From assembly GCA_036245805.1 (NCBI GenBank), contig BTRK01000003.1, forward strand, positions 25,368,685 to 25,432,684: DNA of 64,000 nucleotides, given 5' to 3'. This DNA is from Pristionchus mayeri. Its lineage: Eukaryota > Nematoda > Chromadorea > Rhabditida > Neodiplogasteridae. Each line of letters begins with the position of its first letter. Within the stretch, counting starts at the first letter, position 1. Under the pieces are notes generated by a model. The model saw only the letters and a program-made list of their open reading frames with translations, was not told where the DNA came from and did no database searches. Shown here in pieces: positions 1 to 11,800 of this stretch. A program made the translations under genes and the position numbers.

Positions 1-1167
1 CAGCAAAGGCTTTTGGCAAAATTCCAAAAATTGATTTTCCCTGAATTCGGTAATCGAGATGGGGAGTACATCTTTTAAAATTCGCGGTTACTCTGCGCGC
101 CGGTTTTCCCTCGTATTTTCCGGCTGTCACTGACGTTTCACCGTGCTAGGTAAGGTATATCCACGGCCCCTGGAGCATCGACATAGGGCTTTGGAAAACG
201 TCCGTGCGCTGTAAAATAATTTCACACTAAACGCAGTAGTGGAGATTTGTAAAGCGGTTTTTTTCATTGCCAGAGTAAAGAGAAATCCCTATTAAAAGTA
301 AGCCACATAATATAGATAAATAGTGAAACATTTCCCAAGGTGATGAACATAGAAAAAATAAAAAATGAACTCGAATCGCAAAGTGATCGTGATTTTGCCT
401 GCAAATTAAGTGATTTTCAGGATTTTTCACGCACAATCAGGCAATCTCACTGTACTATTTTTAAACGCGCGCGCGTTTTGATTGATGCCTGCGGACGTTT
501 TCATTTTCCTTATGTCGATGCTCCGGGGGCCGTGTATACCTCAGTAATTACTCCAAGTATGTTACTGTTTCTGAATACTTACCGTAATATTACCCTTCAT
601 TTTTGGAGGTGAAATGTTCTTTGCTGCAACTTTGCAAGATCTTTGTAGAATGTTTTCATATCTTCTTCCTCTATTCAGATAGATCTCTCTAATGCTGCAT
701 GAGTTGTTGTTATTGCTGACGTTTGTTCATGTCACTTAAACATTTTTTTTTCTTTTAATTTTTTTGTTAAAATACTGGCAGTATTATATTGCTATACACT
801 TACATCTGCATTAATCCTCAATCTAATCATTTGCTTTAACTCTTATTTTGCTGCAAACTTTCTTTACGAATTTGCGATGACTCGCGACTATGGTTAACCA
901 CGGTTTATTTAATCGAATCTTGACGTTGAAATTCTTTCGGTCACGCCATTATTCCACGTTTATCTAATTCATGCATGCTGTAGAAGGCGGGTTACCGTAG
1001 TGAATTTCTTCTTGCTCACGAAATAGGGAGAGGAGCTAGAGAATGCGACGGTTTTAAAGTTTCCCAACACCCATGAAAATAATTTGAACTGGCGGGAGTG
1101 TCCTGATCACGACAAAGCGAGCGAGAGCGGGCGTGATCAGGCAACTCAGACTGAAACTTTGCGGCTC
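1..1167. other. non-coding sequence, nothing recognised
   Basis: AT-rich sequence with only short chance ORFs and no convincing exon on either strand. A stretch near 1005-1027 recurs inverted at about 2880-2902, so part of it may belong to the repeat that starts at 1168. Confidence 0.4.
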
Positions 1168-2282
1168 TACTCTGGTAATCGTCGCCCAGTAGTTTCCGAG
1201 TAAAATCCCGAGTAGGAGGGACGCATTTTTTTACTAGGGATATACTCGGTTCCTACTAGGAAAAGGCCGCGCTACTCGCACCCTACTAGGACGTTACTCG
1301 CCTCCTACTCGGAAAAGGGGAAGGATGAGGGGGATTCTTACTTGCTCCCTACTAGGATGATTACTGTAATTCAATTCGTCTCTCGTGTTCTATCGAGGAT
1401 TGATTTTTATTTCCAATTTATCGCCTTCGATTCTACATAACAATAGCAATGCACGAACAACAACTTCTACCGTATACATATTCAAATTTACATGAGAGAG
1501 AAGCAAATAATAAAATTACAACAAGAGAAGTGGGGGGGGGGGGAATAGTGAGAAACTGGGAGTAACAAGATCAGAGTAATTCAACAATAAATTAATAGGG
1601 AGAATCGATCAATATATTGACTGAATCAGTGTCTCCCCGGAAAATTGGAGTAATCGTTGTCCTTCTCGCTGAGTCCGAAAGGATTATGTGGCCCTGCGCT
1701 GTCGTACTGGGAGTGTCTGTAATGGACATATTCCCTATTGAATATTTGGTAATCCTTTATTATCTGGTCCCGCCTCCCTCTCATTTCCAACTTCACTACT
1801 CATTCGGTTCATTAACCATAGTTTTGGCCTAATCTACCACTAAGTTGAATGATTTTGAGAGTTTTGAGACCCTAATGTAAAACTAAATAACTAATGAAAG
1901 ATGCAATTTTCTTAAAACTTAGATTTTCTCTCGGAGGGAGAATCACCAAAACAACTGCGATGAGAAAATCTCAATAGACTAGAGAATGGATGCAGAAGGT
2001 AGATCAATGACTGGCCTCTATTCCTTCTCCGAATCAGCTCCTCCTTTTCTCTCTTCCAAGCTGCCTCTGCTATCTGTTTTGCCAGATGAGCCTTCTGAAA
2101 ACGAGTTTAACAGTATTTATTGGATAATGAAATTGACTAATTAATTAATTAAAGAAACATTAAGCTTACATGCCCTTTCTCCCACTCGTCCATATTGTTC
2201 AGTCACTCGGATCGATTCGAGTCTGACAGCGGCCCTGCCAAGCATTCAATCATATTCGATTAGACAATATTTAATATTAAGA

Positions 2283-2545
2283 GGGGCTACAGCACCTCGA
2301 TGATCCCATTGGTGCCAATCTCAGTGGCATAGTTGGCATTGGGGTCGCACCAGATCTTGTCGACTGTCTCCACTCCCTCGTTCTTGCCCTCGTACTTGTG
2401 GTCCTGCAGAGAAAGACCTTCTCCTCTCTCAGAGAGAGAGGAGTGAATGGGAGGGGGTAAACCCACGGGTGGTCCGTGTCATCTGGTCCTCTCCGCTTGA
2501 AGTTCTTCGCAGGAATCTTGAATGGTTCCTCGCCAGGGATGAACT
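2283..2545 (-). pseudogene. two-exon C-terminal gene fragment of unknown family
   Basis: On the minus strand an acceptor (attgcag) precedes an exon at about 2459-2545, translating FIPGEEPFKIPAKNFKRRG and ending DDTDHPW. A second exon at about 2286-2400 continues in frame after a ctctgcag acceptor, starts DHKYEGKNEG and ends NGIIEVL with a TAG stop. The codon content is protein-like and unlike the flanking sequence. I do not recognise the family. No upstream exon or start codon was found inside the TIR element, so it may be a truncated or captured gene fragment. The intron donor (GTTTAC) is not a strong consensus site. Confidence 0.45.
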
Positions 2546-2645
2546 GCAATCCATAAGTTCATGCTAAACTGAGTTTCTGGAAATAAGACAGAGACTGCTA
2601 CATTCGTAATTCGTAGAATAGTGGGCATACAGGCTACTAGTTTAA

Positions 2646-2863
2646 AGTTACCCAACAAGGACGAAACCCTGATCTCACCCTGATCCCGTCGCGTGTACGA
2701 GAGAGTATGCAAAAGTGAGAGAGCGCGGATCATTTCCGGCTTTCCCTTGCGGCTATTATTGATTTTTAGCATTTTTCTATATTCATTCTATACTAATTCA
2801 ACCATCGGCTATTCGATGGGGGACAAAAAAATAATAGGTCAATTTCGTCCTTGTTGGGTAACT
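2646..2863. mobile_element. TTAA-flanked MITE, copy 1 (218 bp)
   Basis: The termini AGTTACCCAACAAGGACGAA (2646) and its inverse (ending 2863) form inverted repeats of about 21 bp, flanked by TTAA at 2642-2645 and 2864-2867. The element has no coding capacity. TTAA target duplications are the hallmark of piggyBac-type transposition, so it is probably a piggyBac-mobilised MITE. Related copies lie at 43140-43366 and about 56297-56480. Confidence 0.8.
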
Positions 2864-3544
2864 TTAATTAACAACTATTTCGTGAGCAAGAAGAAGAAAT
2901 ATTACCTCAATCGATGTTCGACTCCTACTGCTTCATCTGGAACGACAACTGCTATCAGCCATCACGAGTAAATACGGTAGCTGAAAATAGGACGGCTATT
3001 ACAACATCCAGACATCGTAAGAAAAGTTCATAAAAAAGCAAAATATGGGTGAAGTAAAAGCACGCGCGCTGAATCCCGAGAAAAGTCACCGTTAAAAGAG
3101 TGCTCAACTAGTTATACACACGTTCTCGTCGTTGAACGACGTATGACCAAAGTCGGAGTTAGTCACGCACAAAAGAAAATCAATAATCAGGCATGAACAA
3201 CACGATAAATCGATAAACCCTGACTGCTCCAAACGAGCGGTAAGCTCCACTCACATCGCACGACGCGCGCGCAATTAGCGCCACACTGCCGCATGACAGC
3301 TCGCCGTACTTGAAAAATACTCGGAAATTGTGCCCCTCTCTCTCCATTTACTCGCCTCCTACTAGAATTTGGGAATCCGAGTAGGAGGCGAGTAAACATA
3401 CTCGTATACTACTCGGCGAGGCTACTCGTCTCCTACTAGGAAGAGTTTGCTCTCCTCCCTCGATAATTGATTCTCGCCTCCTACTCGAATTTCTGTTTTA
3501 GGGCCGATATACTCGGAAAATACTGGGCGGCGATTACCAGAGTA

Positions 3545-5611
3545 CGTTGTTGCAAATATTGATTTTCTGTTATTTGCATTATTCCAGTTTAACTGATTAG
3601 AACCTGTTCTACTCCATTGTTAAATAATACAGAAAGGCATTTTCAAGGGTGTTGTGTAACTTTAAGCCTTCGTGGATCTATTTCACACTTATTCTGGATA
3701 CATTCCACTTCAAAAGAGTGCATATCGGACACCTTGATATTAAGTTAATCATCAAATTCGCTAATTCCGTATAGGATTAGCGAATTTGATGATTAACTTA
3801 ATATCAATTCTGTTACGTCCATCACAGTTTTCTCCATATTCCTTTCATCTCCTCAATCTCTCTCTCCCTCCCTCGTCTTGGACCCGAATGCCATGCATCG
3901 AATAAAAGAAAGAGAAAGGGGGCAAGCAGCGATTGTTCGACGCTAGAAAGAGAGGACCAATTTTCCTCCCTAGAGGCCTTCCTCTTCTTCCCTCTCTCCT
4001 TCTCTCGCGAGCCGCGATCGTTACGCGTCTAGGGCTCAAGGGGTGAGAGAATAATCCTGAGGCTCTCTCCTTCTCTCTCCTCTATCTTCTCTCTTGACAG
4101 AAACGAAAGTATGCTTCAATAGTTTTCTCTTTTTTGTGATCTGATATGTTTAGTTCGAGGTTGACGTTTACTTTCGTTGATCAGTGTAAATAGGCACCAA
4201 CTGATTCAAATTCTTCAATTCTCTCGCTTCTCATGTCCCTCTCTTTTCGACAACGTTCCTACCCCAATTGTTCTTTCCAGAAAAGGGTAGACAAAGGAAT
4301 TAAGATTTTGAATTGCTCCTGCGAAAAGTAAAACTGCAAAACGCGGGCGTATACTGTTTGAAAGTTATTTGAAAATACAAATCCACCTGGTCAGTTCCGT
4401 GCATCGAGAGGCAGATTCGCTGTGGAGGGTTTCAAGTTTCCTGATTGCAGTTTGATTGAGCACCCCTTTATGTCATGTAAGAATTCTGTGTATCTTGTTT
4501 ATGTTAGTTGCTAGGATTCATCCATCCATCGCTCTCTCTCTATCCGCCATCCTTCTTTGCTCTCTGATTCAATCCTTAGTGCTATCATGTGATGTGAGAA
4601 CGAACGAATGGGAAATGTTATAAATTTTCTCCTCTTTCCTCCCTCTGAAATCGAATGTTTATTTCATAGTGCTTCTGGGCGAATCTCCGCCCTACTTTCA
4701 TCTCTCTCATCGTCAATCAAGCGACAACGTTCATCTATATTCATCCTCTTCCCCGTTTCTCCCTTCTCTCCGATTTCATCGTTTCTCTCACTGTTTGCTA
4801 TTGGAGATGCCCCTTCCCATTCCGAAGTTGGATAAATCCATCCATTTCTATTTTTCTTTCGAATGGTAGATCATACAAGAATTTGTGCACAGCTGTGGGC
4901 GAGAGGAAATTAATACCTATAATGCAAATTTGACAGTATGTCATGAAGATCAAGTGAGCGAGATAGGAATGAGTCTGGAGAATATTATGATATATCGGAA
5001 CGATTTACGAAATTCTCACATACCTGAGGGAACTGTCAACTGAGGGAAATGTCGGTTCTTTTGACGTATCTATGCGATCAATTTATGTTTGATTATTTTG
5101 CTAATTCTATGTCAGTTCGCTTCCTTCCGCCCCATCTCTCATCTCTTCTTGCCTCTAGGGAGTATTGAGTCTCCCCATGTTTCCTCCTCCCCTCTCCCTT
5201 CTCCCTCTTCCACTCTCTCTCTCTCATTCCCCTTGTCTTGTCTTCCATCTTCTGTTTCTTCTTCTCTTCATCCCTTCTCTTCCCATATTCTTCCTTGCTT
5301 TCGTCCCTTTGCTTCTTATTCTTCCCACATTATTGTGTGCACATTTCCTATTGTGAACTATCTTATTTTTTTTACTTAATTTCGTGTTTTGAAGTCTCAT
5401 CGAGGCGTGAAATCGTTTTTCCCGTTGGATATTACCATCGAAGACGGTTTGAATCCCATCATATGATTTTCCTCCAATCGATTCCCTTTTCGGCTGATTC
5501 ATAATCTCGATCTGTTGAATCAGTTGGCTAGGAAAAGGAATATTTCGAATGGAACTGATTAAACGTTTTAAAATCAATTTTTTCAGACTCAATCGATAAC
5601 AAGGGTGGAGG
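3545..5611. other. upstream region of the syntaxin gene
   Basis: Pyrimidine-rich, with long CT and TC runs between about 4040 and 5300, as often seen upstream of nematode genes. No coding exon is supported. It holds one striking perfect hairpin at 3734-3807. Promoter elements and the transcription or trans-splice start cannot be placed from sequence alone. Confidence 0.4.
3734..3807. repeat. perfect 32-bp snap-back hairpin
   Basis: The left arm 3734-3765 and right arm 3776-3807 are exact reverse complements (32 bp) around a 10-nt loop (TCCGTATAGG). The arms are AT-rich and begin TTGATATTAAG. It could be a tiny foldback transposon remnant; perfect pairing is unlike a typical animal pre-miRNA. 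Confidence 0.85.
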
Positions 5612-5823
5612 ATGACTAAGGATCGATTGGGAGCGCTCAAGCAGGTCTGATACGTCGATAGTCTGAAAATATAGATTTGATTGTGAATTTAATGTTTGAT
5701 TGGGAATATTGGAAGGATAGAGATGAATGAGTGTGCTTGGAGGCCCAGTCGGAAGAGGATGCCGACGATGATCTACCTGTGGATTCAGGCAACGCCCAGT
5801 ATATGGAGGAGTTCTTCGAGCAG
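5612..5823 (+). CDS. unc-64: unc-64 exons 1 and 2
   Basis: Exon 1 (5612-5644) encodes [11 protein letters not shown]; the ATG is the only one giving the conserved syntaxin N-peptide. Exon 2 (5743-5823) encodes [11 protein letters not shown] and ends [11 protein letters not shown] before GTTAGT. Its acceptor is ttggag, with no polypyrimidine tract; starting at the later cccag would drop the conserved AQ pair. The exon count and phase agree with nematode UNC-64. Confidence 0.9.
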
Positions 5824-8800
5824 GTTAGTCACAAATACCCATGAGCGACTTATAAGCGATGATCTTTTGTGATGTAGAAGGCAGTAATTGATATTTAATC
5901 CTAGATTCTTGGGCCATCAAAGAAGGGGAAGGTAGTAATTTAGCTTATTTTTCCTCTTCTTTACGACTTTCTTCGTCTTCCTACTCTTGCCTCGTCCCTC
6001 TTTTTTCTCATCCCTTCCCACTATCTTCTAAAATGTGAATGAATTGACGGATATTCACGAAGGGATTCAGAAGAGGAAAATTTGAAGTGGGAGGAATAGA
6101 GCCAGGATTGTGAAACTAAGCCGGTTTAAGGGTTAATATGGGGAGGGGTAAAAGCCCCTGATATGATTAGGATTTATTGGTTTCTTCCCTTTTGATACCT
6201 TTAATAGTCTTCCTGGATTTCTCTCAATTAATATCCTTTCAAAAATAATAAGATAGAACAATTACGCCCGGAGGTGATGGAGGGAAGAAGTTGAGCTTGC
6301 TGAAACGAGGAGCCTGGTATCTCTCATTTTAGAAATGAAAGTAAAGAGAGCATGAAATGGACGGGGAAATAGGAGATGCTCCCTTCGTTTCACCCTCTCC
6401 CTTCTGCTTTTTTTGCCTTGCTTCTCTTTCACGCATGTTTTGTTTTACTACCGGATGGATTCTGGATGGAAGAAGAGAAAGAAGATGGGCAATATTGCTT
6501 CTCTCATTGAGATGCTTGGAAGAAAATTAAGAGCTAGTGAAGCTCTTAGTGGAGGGAATTATGGGAATTCAGTTCTTATCTCATCTGAATGTGAGACGAA
6601 AGTAAGCAAGCAAAGTAGTGCGCATTGATTTCCCATCCCTGCATTATTTATGTTTTCTGTCAAGGAGCGTCTGTAATCATTCCAATACGAAGGGGTAATT
6701 TATTATTTGTTGTTGTTAAGTTTCCTTTCACAATGTGTAACATCTACATCTATGTGAAAGTGTTTGAGAAAGAGTGAAGAGGATTGATGTTAGCAGTGGG
6801 AGAAATGGACGAAGGGGGTTATGAAGCATGCAGACAGGATTCAACGATGCATAGAATTCTGTTATGAACCTGCATAGCTCGTCTTCGCCACAATGCTTTT
6901 ATATGTGAAATACAGCTTTAATTAAAACGCTATTTCCGTAAGAATGTCAGATTTTGAAGCTCACGGCACAATAATTAAAAATCGTCCCCAGATCTTCATA
7001 CTTTCTGGTCAGAGTCCCTATGACGTGGGATATACTTCATCCAAAAAATATCCAAATGTTGATCTGTGATATATCAGATCGAATATTTCATCTTGTTTTT
7101 ATCCACACATGTTGTACATCATTCGAAAGAGCATTAAAAACTATATCAGAATCCATGTTTTCGTAATCGTGGAGTTAAAGTTACTCAATAAATTCGTGTG
7201 AAAAAATATCTTTTTTCATTTAATTGTTCCAATCGAGTCTACCTATTGGAACATTGTTTGCTATGTGAAATTACATGCTGAATCCCGTAAAAATATGCTA
7301 TCTCGGTAAAACATACCATTCATTCACTTTTTGGTGAAACACAGCACGCAATAGTCGGCGCAGGATCGATTCCGCATGTCTGACAAATACTTTGTATTTT
7401 TCATTTTTTTGCGATTTTTTTGAGTAAATCTCCATGTTTTCGAAACATGTATTCTGACGTAGCTTTTAATGCACTTTCGAATCATATTCAGTGTGGATAA
7501 AAACAAGATGAAAATTTTCGATCTGATATTGGGGGATAATTCAGTGTATTTTTTTCGGAGGAACGTAAAATCCGTAATTATGATTGTGCATCCCAATTGC
7601 TAACACCATTGTATAGAGCATCCATTGCCCAATCATGCTATCCATGGAGTTTGTATAAGCTGCCATCTTTTTTTAACAAATGTAATGGATACTGTAGTGT
7701 CCGAAAATCACCTTTTCATTTGTAATATTTTTCTTCCACAGAAGCACAAGTGTTTCATGCCTCTCACTATCTAATTTCAAAATATACGATCTCACAATTA
7801 TTACAGTGGTTCACTTATGTCATTGAGTTGTATCTTATGAGTGTTAGATTTATTATTGATCTTATACAAACGATCTTATACTGTTCTTTTGCGCGATCAA
7901 ATCAAAACCAATTTTGAACATGCGCTAATTGGAGATATTTAGGTATACTCCATATTACTTGGTATACAGAAAGAAATATACCATCAATTATTTGTTTGAT
8001 CATGAAATGTCATAAAAAAAGTGAAAAGTGCAAAGGCCGTGTGTGTCGCACATGGAGGAAGTGCGCGACCACTGCCGACTTTTCACACTTCGCTCTCGAT
8101 GCACACTAGGGCGGCAAGAACGGATTACGGATACTCGTCCCGCAGACTCTCTTTTTCGGGTGACCCTCTCCGCGCGTCGCGTGTCGCGATCTCTCTTAGG
8201 ATTACCCGCTTTCGCGCGCATGACCCGTCCATGACCCGTTTTTCGCGGTTCCAAAGAGGGTCATGAGAGACAGCGGGGGTCGAGGGAAGGGCGCGCATCA
8301 TCGTGCCTCGATCAATTGTGATTACTATGCAATTAGTTTTCGATAATTATATTCAAAAATGATCATATGCGTTTACGAACCATGCCATAATAATATTTCA
8401 TTTACAAACATCAAAACTTTGAGACCAACAAAACATCAATTAATATGAGCATATCTAATGGGGAAAGAGAGTATCGAGGGGTGGAAAAGTTCAGGATGAT
8501 TGTTTTTGTGTTCTCTCCAATTCATTTCTTCTCACGGGCAAGCGCTCTTGTGCGATGCTACGCGGCAAGCTTGTACGAAGAGTTTCCTACCTTGCTAATA
8601 AGAAACTCGAAATACTACACGGTGTGACAACCCCCCCCCCCCGGAATTACCGGAGTCGACCGGACCATTTTAAAAATATTCATCGTTCCGCTACAGTAAA
8701 TTAGTTAAAACATTCCGCGCACGAAATTTAAATCATACAAAAAGTTGCCTGAATTACCGTGATATATTCAAAAATAAACGGCAAATTGTAAAGTTCACCT

Positions 8801-11800
8801 ATTGGCAAAAGTCCAGAGTGATCTCTTAAACGGAAAACCCTGACATTTTGCCCTAAATAAAGTAACAAGTTGAATTTCGCGGGCTTGCCATTTGCTGCAT
8901 GTTTCTTTTTTTTATCACGCGCGGCGGCACGCATGTCACACCGTGCACTAAAAAAGTGTATTTTCAGTTGAAACATCATGTAATAGATAGTACTCGTCGA
9001 GCTTATTAATCGTTACAGAAATTTTATGTTTTGAACATGCAGCAGCTGAGAAAGGACACCATGACCCGTATTTGACCCGTTCTAAAACGGGTCACCCGAG
9101 AGAGAAACGCGACACGCGACGCGCAGCACGGGTCACCACTTCAACCCGTCTCTGACCCGTTTTAGAGGGTCGAAAGATCGACCCGTGATCCGTTCTTGCC
9201 GCCCTAATGCATACCACGTTTTTCGAAGCTTTCTTATTGATATGCGAGAGAAAATCTTTCCTATTGATATGCGAGAAAAAATGTTTCGCGTTAAAGAGGG
9301 GTAATTTCAATTGATTTTCTCAGCATAAAATGGAAGAATAATTCAATATATGTCGGATAAAAATGAGAAAAGTCGATTTTTTGGGAGGCTGTTTTTTGCA
9401 AATTTGACACAAACTCGGTTTGGCAATTATCGCCCCCATTTCATCTGCGTTCTGCTCATTACGTATTACATCTCAGATGAAAAAATATGATCTCAGATGA
9501 TATTTTTTTCCATTTGTGACATTGGACGAGTAGATAAGTAAAAATATGCGGAAAGATCCGGAGTTTCAGTTATTCTAAAAAATGGCAAAATCTGCAACCA
9601 AGGATGAATTTCTGTGAGAGAAAATATATTTTTTCGATGTCCGGATGGGTACTTACAATGAATTTTCTCTTCATAAAATGGAAGAATAACTCAACATGTG
9701 TCAGAAACAAATGAGAAGTGAATTTTTTGGGATGCGGTTTATTGCAAATTTGCATAGAAATCGCAATGGCGGTGTTGTCGAAAATTTTGAATACTGTGAA
9801 TTGGATCGATTAAGCACATTTTCATGTTCATTTAATGTTGAAATAAAAATGATGGGTTGAATCTTCCCGACTTGCGTCTGTTTTATTTCACTTCAATTTC
9901 AATTGTTTTTCAAAAATGAACATCTCGATTTCTCATGTTTGAGGTGATGTCCACGAATATCGAGGATATAAGTGACGTTTTAGTTATATTTTTCGTAGTG
10001 CATACTAATAACAATACCCAGTTGTTATGGGCAAACATTAAAGAATACTGATTTAGAACTGTACAAAAATCGAAAAAAAATTATGTTGTAAAATGGGATT
10101 TTTCAGAACAACTGAAATTCCGGATCCTTCAGCATATTTGAACTTCTCTGGTCGTCCAATGATGCAAAAGAGGCTAATTATCTCCTGAGATCATAGATGT
10201 GCAGGGATTGTATCGGGGGGGGGGGTTGCCCATCCGGATGGGCACCCCCTCCCCCCTTGACGTATAGGGGGCCATGGTGAAAATCGATAAAAGAGTTCAT
10301 TGGTAGGTCACGACTTAGTACCATAATCAATCGTTAGTACAGTACACCCAGATACTGTATATGGATACCGTAACCCGCGAATATCGCAAACTAACTTTAT
10401 TTTTAAAAAGTCCAGGCACCGTGCCCAATCGATTGTACAGTACCCAAGTCGCTACCGTAACCCAGTTCCATGGGTCAGCTCCAGTTCCTTGGGTCAAACA
10501 TTTTTCTAAAATTTTAAAATCGATAGTAAAATTATTTTTTAATTATCCTACCGTATCTCTCGTTACTGTAGAATACCCCTTGACGTATAGGGGCCATGGT
10601 GAAAATCGATAAAAGAGTTCATTGGTAGGTCAAGACTTAGTACCATAATCAATCGTTAGTACAGTACACCCAGATACTGTATATGGATACCGTAACCCGC
10701 GAATATCGCAAACTAACTTTATTTTTAAAAAGTCCAGGCACCGTGCCCAATCGATTGTACAGTACCCAAGTCGCTACCGTAACCCAGTTCCATGGGTCAG
10801 CTCCAGTTCCTTGGGTCAAACATTTTTCTAAAATTTTAAAATCGATAGTAAAATTATTTTTTAATTATCCTACCGTATCTCTCGTTACTGTAGAATACCC
10901 CTTGACGTATAGGGGCCATGGTGAAAATCGATAAAAGAGTTCATTGGTAGGTCAAGACTTAGTACCATAATCAATCGTTAGTACAGTACACCCAGATACT
11001 GTATATGGATACCGTAACCCGCGAATATCGCAAACTAACTTTATTTTTAAAAAGTCCAGGCACCGTGCCCAATCGATTGTACAGTACCCAAGTCGCTACC
11101 GTAACCCAGTTCCATGGGTCAGCTCCAGTTCCTTGGGTCAAACATTTTTCTAAAATTTTAAAATCGATAGTAAAATTATTTTTTAATTATCCTACCGTAT
11201 CTCTCGTTACTGTAGAATACCCCTTGACGTATAGGGGCCATGGTGAAAATCGATAAAAGAGTTCATTGGTAGGTCAAGACTTAGTACCATAATCAATCGT
11301 TAGTACAGTACACCCAGATACTGTATATGGATACCGTAACCCGCGAATATCGCAAACTAACTTTATTTTTAAAAAGTCCAGGCACCGTGCCCAATCGATT
11401 GTACAGTACCCAAGTCGCTACCGTAACCCAGTTCCATGGGTCAGCTCCAGTTCCTTGGGTCAAACATTTTTCTAAAATTTTAAAATCGATAGTAAAATTA
11501 TTTTTTAATTATCCTACCGTATCTCTCGTTACTGTAGAATACCCCTTGACGTATAGGGGCCATGGTGAAAATCGATAAAAGAGTTCATTGGTAGGTCAAG
11601 ACTTAGTACCATAATCAATCGTTAGTACAGTACACCCAGATACTGTATATGGATACCGTAACCCGCGAATATCGCAAACTAACTTTATTTTTAAAAAGTC
11701 CAGGCACCGTGCCCAATCGATTGTACAGTACCCAAGTCGCTACCGTAACCCAGTTCCATGGGTCAGCTCCAGTTCCTTGGGTCAAACATTTTTCTAAAAT

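Larger units (their letters stand above)
1168..3544. mobile_element. 2.4-kb TIR element with subterminal repeats
   Basis: The ends are inverted copies of each other over about 33 bp with two mismatches: TACTCTGGTAATCG at 1168 and its reverse complement ending at 3544. TA at the outer edge could be the target duplication, as in Tc1/mariner-type elements. Both ends carry many short copies of a CCTACTAGG/CCTACTCGG motif (about 1200-1370 and 3340-3500), resembling subterminal transposase-binding repeats. No transposase was found, so it is non-autonomous. It contains a TTAA MITE (2646-2863) and a two-exon gene fragment (2283-2545, minus strand). The terminal repeat is seen directly; the mobile status is inferred. 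Confidence 0.65.

Noticed and set aside
4608..5640. ORFs upstream of unc-64 exon 1 on both strands
   Set aside because: They are Ser/Phe/Leu-rich by-products of CT-rich promoter sequence. The minus-strand 138-codon ORF overlaps unc-64 exon 1 and has no family resemblance.
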